A stretch of DNA of 64,000 bases, from NCBI RefSeq assembly GCF_006770285.1, contig NZ_CP017195.1, forward strand, positions 682,001 to 746,000, read 5' to 3'. Shown here piece by piece: positions 35,176-44,430 of the stretch. The translations under genes were made by a program, and so were the position numbers. How positions within the stretch are numbered: the first letter of the stretch is position 1; each line of letters begins with the position of its first letter. The stretch is from Lactococcus paracarnosus. GTDB taxonomy: Bacteria; Bacillota; Bacilli; Lactobacillales; Streptococcaceae. The notes under the pieces are model-generated. The model searched no databases, was not told the DNA's origin, and saw only the letters and a list, made by a program, of their open reading frames with translations.

Positions 35176-35219
35176 AAATGTAAAAAACTATTTACATTTA
35201 TTGGAAAATTAGTTATACT
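35176..35219 (+). promoter_or_regulatory. Promoter and operator of the iron-type uptake operon
   Basis: TTTACA (35191-35196) and TATACT (35214-35219), spacer 17. A 9-bp inverted repeat AAATGTAAA (35176-35184) and TTTACATTT (35191-35199) covers the -35, so a dimeric repressor could block it. The sequence does not fit the Fur, PerR or MntR consensus that I know. Confidence 0.55.
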
Positions 35220-35260
35220 TAAATAGTTACATTATACAGATAATTGAACTGAGGAGAGAC

Positions 35261-36328
35261 ATGTTTGGCATAACTAATAGACGCAACATCCCAATCGCGA
35301 TATGGATCATCATTTTTTTGATCATCATTAGCCTATCTATCATTGTATCTGTCAGTCATGGTCAAGCTGATATATCATTTTGGGATGTCGTGCAGATTTT
35401 GGTCAATAAAATAAGTCATGGCGCCATAGGTGATATAAAAGACTTACCAGTTTCATCTGTTAATATTATTTGGTTCATCAGAATGCCAAGGATTTGTTTG
35501 GCGATCTTTGTTGGTCTGGGTCTTGCCTTATGTGGTATGGTCATGCAGGCAGTGGTGCAAAATCCGCTGGCTGATCCCTATATCCTAGGCATATCATCTG
35601 GCTCATCACTAGGTGCCACCTTTGCTATCTTGATTGGCTTTGGGTCAAGCTCTATCTTTTCTCAGTTTGGTGTCGGATTCGGGGCCTTTGTAGGTGCCAT
35701 GATTGCGACTTTTTCAGTTTTACTGCTGTCTAGTATCGGTGGGCGTATGACCAGTGTCAAATTGGTCTTATCTGGCTCAGTGATTAGTAGTCTACTGGGA
35801 GCCATATCCAATCTCGTTGTTTACTTAGCAGGTAATTCAGAAGGGATTAAAACGATTCAGTTTTGGTTGATGGGCAGTCTAGCATCAGCCAGCTGGTCCA
35901 AGTTAGGGATGGTAATCCTACCGGTTCTCGCCGTATTTATCTTTTTTACTACCCAATCAAGAGTGCTAAATGTTATGCTTTTAGGGGATGAGGCTGCGAT
36001 TACACTGGGTGTTTCTCTGGTTAACTATAGAAGATTATATATGTCTTTGACAGCATTAGTCACAGGCTTGATCGTTGCAAACTCTGGTATGATTGGCTTT
36101 GTCGGTTTAATCATTCCGCATATTGTTCGTGCGTTGTTTGGTAGTGACCATAAAGTGACCTTACCGATGACAGCAGTATCAGGCGCTTTATTTATGATTT
36201 GGGCAGATTTGATTTCCCGCGTTTTGATTAAAAGTGTGGAGTTGCCTATCGGGATTATTACAGCGATGATTGGGGCACCCTTGTTCATTTATATCATTGT
36301 CAAAAAAGGCTATAGCTTTGGGAGTTAG
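35261..36328 (+). CDS. FecCD-family ABC transporter permease
   Basis: A 355-residue permease with about nine or ten membrane helices of the BtuC/FecCD type for siderophores, haem or cobalamin. Typical blocks are RMPRICLAIFVGLGLALCGMVMQ (split over residues about 72-94), NPLADPYILGISSGSSLGA, ANSGMIGFVGLIIPHIVR and ISRVLIKSVELPIGIITAMIGAP. GAGGAG precedes the start. It is the first gene of a four-gene unit with ATPase, binding protein and flavin reductase; a single permease gene implies a homodimer. Iron-siderophore uptake is the likeliest role. Confidence 0.92.
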   Translation: MFGITNRRNIPIAIWIIIFLIIISLSIIVSVSHGQADISFWDVVQILVNKISHGAIGDIKDLPVSSVNIIWFIRMPRICLAIFVGLGLALCGMVMQAVVQNPLADPYILGISSGSSLGATFAILIGFGSSSIFSQFGVGFGAFVGAMIATFSVLLLSSIGGRMTSVKLVLSGSVISSLLGAISNLVVYLAGNSEGIKTIQFWLMGSLASASWSKLGMVILPVLAVFIFFTTQSRVLNVMLLGDEAAITLGVSLVNYRRLYMSLTALVTGLIVANSGMIGFVGLIIPHIVRALFGSDHKVTLPMTAVSGALFMIWADLISRVLIKSVELPIGIITAMIGAPLFIYIIVKKGYSFGS

Positions 36329-36330
36329 AG

Positions 36331-37092
36331 ATGGAATTAACGATTGAAAATATTGAGGTAGAGGTGGCGCATCAGGCGATTGTCAAAAATGTGACCTTGA
36401 AAGTTCCTGATAAGCAGACCGTGGGGCTGATTGGGGCCAATGGTTCTGGTAAATCAACCTTACTAAAAAGTATTTATAGAAGCATTTCGCCAACAAAGGG
36501 AACTATCTTTTTAGATGATCTGAATGTCTTAAAATCACCAACTAAAGAGGTAGCAAAACATCTCGGTGTGGTCGGCCAGTTTAATGAGTTAAATTTTGAT
36601 CTGACTGTTGAGCAAATGGTCTTATTAGGCAGAACACCACATAAAAAGATGATGGAGTCTGATAATCTCTATGATCATCAACGGGTACAAGAAGCACTCC
36701 TAAGAACGAATCTGATGAACTACAAGAATAGGAGTTTTATCTCACTCTCTGGTGGTGAAAAACAACGTGTCATCTTGGCCAGGACCATCGCCCAAGAACC
36801 GCAAGTGATGATTTTAGATGAGCCGACTAACCATCTAGATATTCGCTATCAGTTAGAGATTTTGACTGCGGTAAAGGATTTGAATATCACAACCTTTGTT
36901 GCCTTACATGATTTAGAGTTGACGGCCTCTTATTGTGACTATATCTATGCCTTAAAAGATGGGGAACTGATTGCCCAAGGGAGACCTGAGGAAGTCCTCA
37001 CAGAATCCTTGATTACTGACATTTTTCAAGTCAAATGCCAAATTTATGAGAATCCGATCACAAAAAAACTCGGTTTCCATTATTCCATATAA
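36331..37092 (+). CDS. FecE-type ABC transporter ATP-binding protein
   Basis: A 253-residue ATPase of the iron/cobalamin group: Walker A GANGSGKST, signature LSGGEKQRVILART, Walker B MILDEPTNHLD, switch His in VALHDLEL, and the ISPTKGTIFLDDLNVLKSPTKE region typical of FecE/FepC. It starts two bases after the permease stop with GGAG overlapping that stop. It energises the uptake system. Confidence 0.94.
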   Translation: MELTIENIEVEVAHQAIVKNVTLKVPDKQTVGLIGANGSGKSTLLKSIYRSISPTKGTIFLDDLNVLKSPTKEVAKHLGVVGQFNELNFDLTVEQMVLLGRTPHKKMMESDNLYDHQRVQEALLRTNLMNYKNRSFISLSGGEKQRVILARTIAQEPQVMILDEPTNHLDIRYQLEILTAVKDLNITTFVALHDLELTASYCDYIYALKDGELIAQGRPEEVLTESLITDIFQVKCQIYENPITKKLGFHYSI

Positions 37093-37149
37093 GTCACGAT
37101 AAAATGACTAAACAAATACGATAATGAATCGTAAAAGGGAGAATATAAG

Positions 37150-38187
37150 ATGAAAAAAATGATGATTATCGCCATGTTGGGCTTATCAGCACTTACATTA
37201 GCAGCATGTGGTGAAAAAAAGTCGGACAGTACGACTGAAAATAGCAGCCAGTCTGCAAAAACAGCCTACCCGCTAACCATCAAGAACTATAAGAAAGTCG
37301 TTGGCAATAGTTCAACTGGTGATGCAAGCTGGCCAGAAACGACGCAAACTTTTAAGCAAGCACCTAAAAAAGTTGTTGCTAATACCAGACCTATGGCTGA
37401 ATTACTCCTCCATCTTGGTCTAGAGAAGTCGATTGCGGGTGTGGGTGCAGTTTTTGGTGAAAAAGATACCAGTGTTGAAAAAGAATTTGATAAATTAAAA
37501 GATTTAGGTGATAACTATATCACGCAAGAAACAGCTTTGTCAGTTAATCCAGACTTTGTATTTGGTCGTGGCGGTTTGTTTGAAAAATCTGAATGGGGTG
37601 TTGGAACGGTAGAATCGCTTAATGAGATGCAAATTCCAACCTATATCACGAAAACATCGATTACAGGTGGCACTTTTGATTCTATCTATGGCGATATTGA
37701 TAATTTAGGTAAGATCTTTGATGTAAAGCCTGCAGCTGACAAGTTTAAAGGTGAGTTGAAAACACAGGAAGCAAATTTAAAAGAACGCTTGAAACCCGTG
37801 AAAAAAACGCAAACCTTTGCCTATATTCATTCCAATGATCCAGCAGATATCAACGGCTATTCTGTAACAGGTGACACTTTCTCAGTCAGTCTCTTTAAAA
37901 TGTTGAAACTAAAACAAGCCTATGATGTGCCCACAGGTACAGTAAGCCTTGAAAAAATCATCGAATCTGATCCCGATATTATCATCATTCCTAAATGGGA
38001 TGATACGGATAATGCTGAAAAAACAGTTAAGGGTCTATATAAGAGTGATAAGGTATCAAATCTAAAAGCAATCAAAAATAAGAAAGTCTATATCCTAAAC
38101 TATAACTACATGTTTGGTTATGGCTACCAATCTCTAGCAGGTTTTGATGCATTTGCTAAACAAGTTTATCCTGAATTAAGCAAGTAA
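37150..38187 (+). CDS. Iron-type ABC transporter substrate-binding lipoprotein
   Basis: A 345-residue cluster A (FecB/TroA-like two-lobed) binding protein. The signal peptide ends in the lipobox LAAC (Cys at about residue 21), followed by a Ser/Thr/Asn-rich linker. Blocks include KKVVANTRPMAELLLHLGLE, SVNPDFVFGRGG and ESDPDIIIIPKWDD. The binding lobes carry several Tyr and Arg residues that could hold a ferric complex, but the ligand is not assignable. AAAAGGGAG lies before the start. Confidence 0.9.
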   Translation: MKKMMIIAMLGLSALTLAACGEKKSDSTTENSSQSAKTAYPLTIKNYKKVVGNSSTGDASWPETTQTFKQAPKKVVANTRPMAELLLHLGLEKSIAGVGAVFGEKDTSVEKEFDKLKDLGDNYITQETALSVNPDFVFGRGGLFEKSEWGVGTVESLNEMQIPTYITKTSITGGTFDSIYGDIDNLGKIFDVKPAADKFKGELKTQEANLKERLKPVKKTQTFAYIHSNDPADINGYSVTGDTFSVSLFKMLKLKQAYDVPTGTVSLEKIIESDPDIIIIPKWDDTDNAEKTVKGLYKSDKVSNLKAIKNKKVYILNYNYMFGYGYQSLAGFDAFAKQVYPELSK

Positions 38188-38216
38188 TCACAAAAAATAG
38201 GAAATGAGGGCATGAA

Positions 38217-39236
38217 ATGACCAAAGAAATGTATGATGTTGTCATTGTCGGTGGAGGGCCAGCTGGTCTTTATAGCAGTTTTTCATGTGGGATGCGACAG
38301 CTGAATGTGAAACTGATTGAAGCAAGTGCAACATTAGGCGGTCGACTACCACTCTATCAAGAACAGTTTATCTGGGATTTAGGTGGCGCACAAGGTCAAT
38401 TAGCAAGTGATATCGCAGCTAATTTGATAGCTGGTGCCAAGCAGTTTCCGACAGAAATCGTCCTGGATCAAAAAGTAGCGATTATCAGAAAAGAAGAGAC
38501 GGGATTCAGTTTAACGACACAAGATAATCTGACGACTTATGCTAAGACGGTTATTTTGGCGAGTTCGCTTGGGATTATTCAGCCTAGAAAACTGAAAATT
38601 GCTGGATCCGATAGCTATTCAAATTTACATTACTTAGTCGTTGACGTAATTAAGTTTAGGGCGTATGCCAATCAAACAGTCTTACTCTATGGGAATCCTG
38701 ACAGTATTTCAGACTATGCCATCCTCTTACAAAACGTAGCAAAATCAGTCATCCTTGTGACTAAAAAATCTGAACTGCCAAACTCAGAACAGTTTTTGGA
38801 TAATGTCAGCATCTTTACTAAAACTGAATTGACTAGCTTTAAAGCTGATGAACAAGTTATCACAAGCGTCATCCTGTCTGATGGGCAAGAGTTGCTGGTG
38901 TCACATGTCTTTGTCCATCTAGGGATGAAACGTGAAACAAGTGCGATAACCTTTGACAATTTTGAGGTTGCAACAGTTGACCAACACGGTCATGCCTTTA
39001 TTCAGAATCAGTCAGATACAACAACTGATGTACCAGGATTATTTGTCGTCGGGGATTTGGGTGGCTATTCAGGTAAAAATTACATGCTTGCTGCCTGCCT
39101 GGCTGAAGGAGCTGAAGCAGCTGCACAGGTCGCAATCCATTTGGATGAGACAGCACAAAGACAACTGATTGTATCTACGCATAACGATATCTTTAAAGAG
39201 AAGAATGATGCACGACGCTTAACCTATTTTAACTAA
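38217..39236 (+). CDS. FAD-dependent NAD(P)H oxidoreductase (ferredoxin-NADP reductase type 2-like)
   Basis: A 339-residue TrxR-like flavoprotein. The FAD site is VVIVGGGPAGLYSSFSCG and the C-terminal FAD contact VVGDLGGYSGKNYMLAACLAEG. The second nucleotide-binding site is degenerate (LLYGNPDSISDYAILL in place of GGGDSA), and there is no CxxC. It belongs with bacterial FNRs and with S. aureus IruO, which reduces ferric siderophores and supports haem oxygenases. Being last in the iron-type uptake operon, 29 bases after the binding protein, it probably releases iron from the imported complex; that is inference. Confidence 0.82.
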   Translation: MTKEMYDVVIVGGGPAGLYSSFSCGMRQLNVKLIEASATLGGRLPLYQEQFIWDLGGAQGQLASDIAANLIAGAKQFPTEIVLDQKVAIIRKEETGFSLTTQDNLTTYAKTVILASSLGIIQPRKLKIAGSDSYSNLHYLVVDVIKFRAYANQTVLLYGNPDSISDYAILLQNVAKSVILVTKKSELPNSEQFLDNVSIFTKTELTSFKADEQVITSVILSDGQELLVSHVFVHLGMKRETSAITFDNFEVATVDQHGHAFIQNQSDTTTDVPGLFVVGDLGGYSGKNYMLAACLAEGAEAAAQVAIHLDETAQRQLIVSTHNDIFKEKNDARRLTYFN

Positions 39237-39264
39237 AAACACGATAACAGGACGTGTTTTTTTA
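39235..39264 (+). terminator. Terminator after the iron-type operon
   Basis: Stem AAAAACACG/CGTGTTTTT with a nine-base loop, then Ts. It stands directly before the Pho box of pstS. Confidence 0.8.
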
Positions 39265-39270
39265 ATTTTC

Positions 39271-39336
39271 TTTACATTATTTTTACATAAATCACACATA
39301 ACTTTTACATGTGATTTGGCTATTCAGCGGTATAAT
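39271..39336 (+). promoter_or_regulatory. PhoP-type box and promoter before the first pstS
   Basis: TTTACAT repeats at 39271, 39282 and 39304, with a degenerate CACACAT at 39293, keep an exact 11-bp period. TATAAT lies at 39331-39336, 20 bases after the last repeat, so the repeats replace the -35 element. This is the layout of PhoP-activated promoters under phosphate starvation. Confidence 0.7.
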
Positions 39337-39470
39337 TATTTTGTAAGGTAATCGTGCCTGCAAAACAACTCATACTTAATAGCTATAGCGCTTGATATAA
39401 AAGTATTCGCATTATTTTAGGGAAATACTTTAAGCTTATAGTGAATAATGTATCATATAAGGAAACCTTT

Positions 39471-40343
39471 ATGAAAAAAACACTTTTGGTAACAGTAGCA
39501 GCCGTATCTTTGTTAGCTCTTGCAGCATGTGGTCAAAAATCGTCTGACACTACTGGGAAGTCGTCAGAATCAAAGACTGAAAAAATAACAGTTGCTGGTT
39601 CAACTGCATTGCAACCATTGGTTGAAGCTAACGTTGAAAGCTTTACACAAGAAAATACAAACTTACAAATCACTGTACAAGGTGGCGGATCTGGTCTTGG
39701 TTTATCACAAGTATCGACTGGTGCTATCCAAATTGGGAATTCTGACCTCTTTGCTGAAGAAAAGAATAAAGACTTGGCAGCTAAAGTGAAAGACCATAAA
39801 GTAGCCGTTGTTGGGTTTGCACCGATTGTTAATAAAGACATTAAAACTGATAATCTGACAACTGAACAACTCAAAGATATCTTCTCAGGTAAAGTAACAA
39901 ACTGGAAAGAAGTTGGCGGACAAGATCAAAAAATTACAATCATTAACCGTGCTGAAGGATCTGGTACACGGTTTAACTTTGAAAAATACGGTCTTGACAA
40001 TACACAAGTTGTCAAAGCAAGCGAACAAGATTCGTCTGGTGCCGTTGTCCAAATGGTCTCTCAAACACCAGGTGCAATCAGCTATGTTGCCTTCTCAAAT
40101 ATCAAGGATACTGTAAAAGCACTTGAAATTGATAAAGTAAAACCAACTGAGAAAAATGTTGCAACAAATGATTGGAAAATCTGGTCATACGAGCATATGT
40201 ATACACAAAAAGAAAATACAACTGAAGGTCAAGAAAAATTCATTAAAGCAGTTACTAGTAATAAAAAATTACTTGAAAAACTTGGCTACCTTGCAATCGA
40301 CGATATGAAAGTATCTCGTGATCAAGATGGTAAAATTAAATAA
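39471..40343 (+). CDS. pstS: Phosphate ABC transporter substrate-binding lipoprotein, first copy
   Basis: A 290-residue PstS. The signal peptide MKKTLLVTVAAVSLLALAAC contains the lipobox LAAC (Cys20). The phosphate-binding segments are VAGSTALQPLV, GGGSGLGLSQV, NRAEGSGTRF and SGAVVQMV. I chose the ATG at 39471, which has AAGGAAACC upstream, over an in-frame ATG at 39441. It starts the pst-phoU cluster and is followed by a long hairpin and a second pstS with its own Pho box. It captures phosphate outside the membrane for PstCAB. Confidence 0.94.
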   Translation: MKKTLLVTVAAVSLLALAACGQKSSDTTGKSSESKTEKITVAGSTALQPLVEANVESFTQENTNLQITVQGGGSGLGLSQVSTGAIQIGNSDLFAEEKNKDLAAKVKDHKVAVVGFAPIVNKDIKTDNLTTEQLKDIFSGKVTNWKEVGGQDQKITIINRAEGSGTRFNFEKYGLDNTQVVKASEQDSSGAVVQMVSQTPGAISYVAFSNIKDTVKALEIDKVKPTEKNVATNDWKIWSYEHMYTQKENTTEGQEKFIKAVTSNKKLLEKLGYLAIDDMKVSRDQDGKIK

Positions 40344-40414
40344 GCAACTACTAAATAACCTGTCATTGATAACCATTGATCAAAGTTAACTGTTGAACAA
40401 GCTATTAATGCGAC

Positions 40415-40468
40415 ATAAAAGAGATACCTAAGTCTGCTAAAGAAGCTAAACTCAGGTATCTCTTTTAT
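40415..40468 (+). terminator. Long stem between the two pstS genes
   Basis: Perfect 15-bp arms ATAAAAGAGATACCT and AGGTATCTCTTTTAT with a 24-base loop. The T run is short and interrupted, so it may attenuate or stabilise the upstream pstS mRNA rather than end it fully. Confidence 0.6.
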
Positions 40469-40508
40469 AAAAGTTAGAGTAACTAAAGGCCTATAATCCG
40501 TAAAAATT

Positions 40509-40551
40509 TTTACACAATATTTACATTTAGAAGACGTTTAAATGTTAAAAT
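40509..40551 (+). promoter_or_regulatory. PhoP-type repeats and promoter before the second pstS
   Basis: TTTACA at 40509-40514 and 40520-40525, 11 bp apart, then TAAAAT at 40546-40551. Two clear repeats instead of the three to four before the first pstS suggest a weaker response. Confidence 0.55.
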
Positions 40552-40579
40552 AGGAGTAATGAATGATTTTGGAGGGATT

Positions 40580-41440
40580 ATGAGGAAAAAAACACTGCTT
40601 TTGGTATCACTCTTGGCTTTTGTTGCCATAGGATCTGGTTGTGCCAAGTGGATAGAAAAAGGGGAATCAATTACGGCTGTAGGTTCTAGTGCCTTACAGC
40701 CTTTAGTTGAGTCTGCTGCCGAAACATTTGCCCAAAAGAACCCAGGTAAGTTTATCAACGTTCAAGGTGGCGGTTCTGGAACTGGTTTGTCACAAGTTCA
40801 GTCTGGTGCTGTTCAAATCGGTAATTCTGATTTGTTTGCCGAAGAAAAATCTGGTATTGATGCTAAAAAATTAGTAGATCATAAAGTTGCGGTTGTTGGT
40901 ATTACGCCAATCGTCAATAAAAATGTTGGCATAAAAGTCCTAACAACAGATCAGTTGCGTCAAATTTTTACAGGTGAAATTAGCAACTGGCAGGCGCTAG
41001 GTGGCAATGATCAGAAAATTGTTTTGATCAACCGAGCAAGTGGTTCAGGAACACGGACGACGTTTGAACGATGGATTATGAACGGTAAAGAATCTAAGAA
41101 TTCACAAGAACAGGATTCGTCTGGTATGGTTAAATCTATCGTTGCGCAAACACCAGGTGCCATTAGTTACCTCGCTTTCTCAAATGTGGATACGTCTGTA
41201 ACAAAAGTATCACTTGATGGCTATGACCCAACGACAGCTAATGTTGCGACAAATAAATGGCCGATTTGGGCGTATGAACATATGTATACTAAAGGCCAAC
41301 CAGAAAGTTTGACTAAGGCATTTATAGATGATGTCTTGTCTGACACTGTACAGAAAACACTTGTTAAAAAAATGGGTTATATTTCCATTAATGAGATGCA
41401 AATCGACCGAGATGCTAGTGGTCGTGTGACAAACAAATAA
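40580..41440 (+). CDS. pstS: Phosphate ABC transporter substrate-binding lipoprotein, second copy
   Basis: A 286-residue PstS paralogue sharing VGSSALQPLVE, QGGGSGTGLSQVQSGAVQ, INRASGSGTRTTFER and the AYEHMYT block with the copy before it. The ATG at 40580 has GGAGGG four bases upstream; an upstream ATG at 40559 has no support. The lipobox is unusual: the likely lipidated Cys in GSGC has Gly, Ser, Gly before it and no Leu at -3. Two pstS genes in series before pstCAB are characteristic of lactococci. It has its own Pho-type promoter. Confidence 0.93.
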   Translation: MRKKTLLLVSLLAFVAIGSGCAKWIEKGESITAVGSSALQPLVESAAETFAQKNPGKFINVQGGGSGTGLSQVQSGAVQIGNSDLFAEEKSGIDAKKLVDHKVAVVGITPIVNKNVGIKVLTTDQLRQIFTGEISNWQALGGNDQKIVLINRASGSGTRTTFERWIMNGKESKNSQEQDSSGMVKSIVAQTPGAISYLAFSNVDTSVTKVSLDGYDPTTANVATNKWPIWAYEHMYTKGQPESLTKAFIDDVLSDTVQKTLVKKMGYISINEMQIDRDASGRVTNK

Positions 41441-41588
41441 CCTGACTTTTAGCTATTTTTAAAAGGAAGTCATATTCCTATAGATTAGATTGCATTTTAT
41501 AAATGATCCATCTAGTTTGTCCTATAGTACTGACTAATGTCCCTTGCTGAATATAAGCTGAAACATTACAAATAGAAATTAAAACCTT

Positions 41589-42512
41589 ATGGAAAAACAA
41601 ACTATTCAAGAAAAGTTACTGTCTAAATCAAAGAACTCTCAACTAGAAAAATTTGGCAAAACAATTACCTTTCTTTGTATTGCACTCATTGTATTTGTCG
41701 TTGCCATGATTTTCTTTTTTGTTGCACAAAAAGGGCTATCGACTTTCTTTGTTGACAAGATCAATCCATTCAAATTTTTGTTTGGTACGTCTTGGAATCC
41801 TTCTGGACTTGGTCCGGATGGGAAGCCTTTAGTTGGTGCCTTACCCATGATTGCAGGCTCACTGATTGTGACATTGCTATCAGCGATTTTAGCAACACCG
41901 TTTGCAATCGGTGCAGCAGTCTTTATGACGGAAATCTCACCAAATCGTGGTGCAAAATTACTACAACCAGTTATCGAATTACTTGTCGGTATCCCATCAG
42001 TTGTCTATGGATTTATTGGTTTGACAGTTGTCGTACCAGTCATCCGAGGTATTTTTGGTGGCACTGGTTTCGGCCTACTATCAGGGGTATTCGTCCTATT
42101 TGTCATGATCTTACCAACAGTAACATCGATGACAGTGGATGCCTTGCGAGCAGTTCCAGGATTTTACAAAGAAGCGTCGCTTGGTTTGGGTGCGACAAGA
42201 TGGCAAACGATTTCACGTGTCTTACTTCGCGCTGCAACACCTGGTATCTTAACAGCAGTTGTCTTTGGGATGGCGAGAGCCTTCGGTGAAGCCTTAGCGA
42301 TTCAGATGGTTGTCGGTAATGCTGCGATTTTACCAACGAGCTTGACATCTCCAGCTTCAACATTAACATCAGTTTTGACACAAGGTATCGGTAATACCAT
42401 CATGGGGACAGTTCAAAATAATGTCTTATGGTCGTTAGCGCTTATTCTATTATTGATGTCACTACTATTTAACATCGGTATGCGCGCAATTGCTAAGAGA
42501 GGAAGATTATAA
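41589..42512 (+). CDS. pstC: Phosphate ABC transporter permease PstC
   Basis: A 307-residue permease with six membrane helices and a large cytosolic N-terminal segment. Family blocks are TPFAIGAAVFMTEISP, ELLVGIPSVVYGFIGL, DALRAVPGFYKEASLGLGATRWQTI (split; the ATPase-contact loop) and ARAFGEALAIQMVVGN. Only a weak ribosome site is visible (ATAGAAA, about 12 bases upstream). pstA starts on its stop codon. It forms the membrane channel with PstA. Confidence 0.95.
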   Translation: MEKQTIQEKLLSKSKNSQLEKFGKTITFLCIALIVFVVAMIFFFVAQKGLSTFFVDKINPFKFLFGTSWNPSGLGPDGKPLVGALPMIAGSLIVTLLSAILATPFAIGAAVFMTEISPNRGAKLLQPVIELLVGIPSVVYGFIGLTVVVPVIRGIFGGTGFGLLSGVFVLFVMILPTVTSMTVDALRAVPGFYKEASLGLGATRWQTISRVLLRAATPGILTAVVFGMARAFGEALAIQMVVGNAAILPTSLTSPASTLTSVLTQGIGNTIMGTVQNNVLWSLALILLLMSLLFNIGMRAIAKRGRL

Positions 42513-43399
42513 TGAACCCTAAGAAAGTTGATAAAATAGCAACAAATGTCCTCTATGGCATATCAGGCATTATTGTGATTATTCTTGCGTCTTTACTACT
42601 CTATATTTTAGTTCGAGGCTTACCCCATATTTCTTGGCATTTCTTAACGAGTCCGTCAAAAGCGTATGAAGTCGGTGGCGGTATCGGTATTCAACTCTTT
42701 AATAGTATTTTTCTATTAATCATTACGATGATCATCTCTTTTCCTCTTTCGCTTGGTGCTGGGATTTATCTATCCGAGTACGCTAACCAAAATTCTTGGT
42801 TAACTAACTTGGTCAGAACAGCGATTGAAATATTGAGTTCACTGCCTTCAGTTGTCGTCGGGCTCTTTGGTTTCTTAATCTTTGTGGTCCAATTAGGCTA
42901 CGGCTTCTCGATCATTTCAGGGGCGCTTGCTTTAACTGTCTTTAATCTACCTTTGATGACGCGTAATGTAGAGGAGTCTTTAAAAGCGGTCCATCACACA
43001 CAACGTGAGGGTGGTTTAGCTTTAGGCTTATCACGCTGGGAAACTGTCTTACATGTTATCGTGCCTGAAGCACTACCCGGGATCATTACAGGCGTTGTCC
43101 TGTCTTCTGGCCGTATATTCGGTGAGGCTGCTGCGCTGATCTATACAGCAGGTCAATCTGCTCCGGCCCTTAACTGGTCAAACTGGAATCCCATGTCTGT
43201 TAGCTCACCCATTTCTATCTTCCGACAAGCTGAAACATTGGCCGTGCATATCTGGAAAGTAAATGGAGAAGGTACAGTACCAGATGGTGCAGCTGTCTCT
43301 GCAGGTGCAAGTGCTGTCCTCATCATCTTTGTCCTCCTATTTAATTTTGGCGCACGGTTTATCGGCAAAAAAATTCATAGCAAGTTGACAGCGTCGTAA
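42512..43399 (+). CDS. pstA: Phosphate ABC transporter permease PstA
   Basis: A 295-residue permease with about six helices. Typical blocks are GGIGIQLFNSIFLLIITMI, SLGAGIYLSEYANQNSWLT, EILSSLPSVVVGLFGFLIFV and GRIFGEAAALIYTAGQSA. Its ATG overlaps the pstC stop (TAATG) and GAGAGGAAG lies inside pstC. A 9-bp inverted repeat (TTAGGTTTT and AAAACCTAA) lies in the 119-bp gap before pstB. Confidence 0.95.
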   Translation: MNPKKVDKIATNVLYGISGIIVIILASLLLYILVRGLPHISWHFLTSPSKAYEVGGGIGIQLFNSIFLLIITMIISFPLSLGAGIYLSEYANQNSWLTNLVRTAIEILSSLPSVVVGLFGFLIFVVQLGYGFSIISGALALTVFNLPLMTRNVEESLKAVHHTQREGGLALGLSRWETVLHVIVPEALPGIITGVVLSSGRIFGEAAALIYTAGQSAPALNWSNWNPMSVSSPISIFRQAETLAVHIWKVNGEGTVPDGAAVSAGASAVLIIFVLLFNFGARFIGKKIHSKLTAS

Positions 43400-43518
43400 G
43401 GCTAGCACGCGTAAGTTAGGTTTTGTTAACCCAATCCTTATTTGTTAGTATTTGTTTTACTATAAAACCTAAACCTTAATCGAGATAGTCTTAAAACAGA
43501 AAGGAACAAAGAGATACT

Positions 43519-44322
43519 ATGGCAACTTATGACTGGCAAGAACGTCACATCATCGACCTTGCAGGCAAGGAAATAGCACTTGAAACAAAAGACTTACATG
43601 TTTACTACGGGACTAATGAGTCAATCAAGGGCATCGACATGAAGTTTGAGAAAAACAAGATTACAGCACTTATTGGCCCATCAGGTTCTGGTAAGTCAAC
43701 TTATCTTCGGAGTTTGAATCGGATGAATGATACGATTCCGATTGCAAAAGTAACAGGTGAGATTAACTACCAGGGTGTTGACGTTAATAAACAAAATGTT
43801 AATGTCTACGAAATGCGCAAGCACATCGGCATGGTTTTCCAAAGACCCAATCCATTTTCAAAATCAATTTATCGTAATATCACCTTTGCTTTAGAGCGTC
43901 AAGGGATTAAAGATAAGAAACTTTTAGACGAAGCTGTAGAGACGTCACTGAGACAAGCAGCATTATGGGAACAAGTTAAGGATGATTTGAATAAGTCGGC
44001 CTTAGCCCTATCTGGTGGACAGCAACAACGTCTGTGTATCGCACGTGCCATCGCGGTTAAGCCAGATATCTTATTGATGGATGAACCGGCGTCAGCACTT
44101 GACCCAATCTCTACCATGCAATTAGAAGAAACGATGATGACCTTGAAAAAAGACTATACCATCATTATCGTGACGCATAATATGCAACAGGCAGCAAGGG
44201 CTAGCGACTACACAGGCTTCTTCTACTCGGGAGATTTGATAGAATATGATAAAACGAAGAAAGTATTCACGCTTCCCGAACTAAAATCTACTGGGGATTA
44301 CGTATCTGGACATTTTGGATAA
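43519..44322 (+). CDS. pstB: Phosphate ABC transporter ATP-binding protein PstB, first copy
   Basis: A 267-residue PstB with an N-terminal extension of about 15 residues compared with the second copy. Walker [21 protein letters not shown]-loop VFQRPNPFSKSI, signature [15 protein letters not shown], Walker B ILLMDEPASALDP, switch His in VTHNMQQAAR. AGAAAGGAAC precedes the start. Two consecutive PstB genes are the lactococcal and streptococcal arrangement; whether they form a heterodimer or act in turn is not known from sequence. Confidence 0.95.
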   Translation: MATYDWQERHIIDLAGKEIALETKDLHVYYGTNESIKGIDMKFEKNKITALIGPSGSGKSTYLRSLNRMNDTIPIAKVTGEINYQGVDVNKQNVNVYEMRKHIGMVFQRPNPFSKSIYRNITFALERQGIKDKKLLDEAVETSLRQAALWEQVKDDLNKSALALSGGQQQRLCIARAIAVKPDILLMDEPASALDPISTMQLEETMMTLKKDYTIIIVTHNMQQAARASDYTGFFYSGDLIEYDKTKKVFTLPELKSTGDYVSGHFG

Positions 44323-44430
44323 ATAGGTATTGAGAGACTGATTTGACATAGGCGCACGATGATGTCGTTAAAATGATCACGAATACTTAGCTGAATGTGG
44401 TAGCTAGCGTCAAAAAATGAAGGAAATGAT

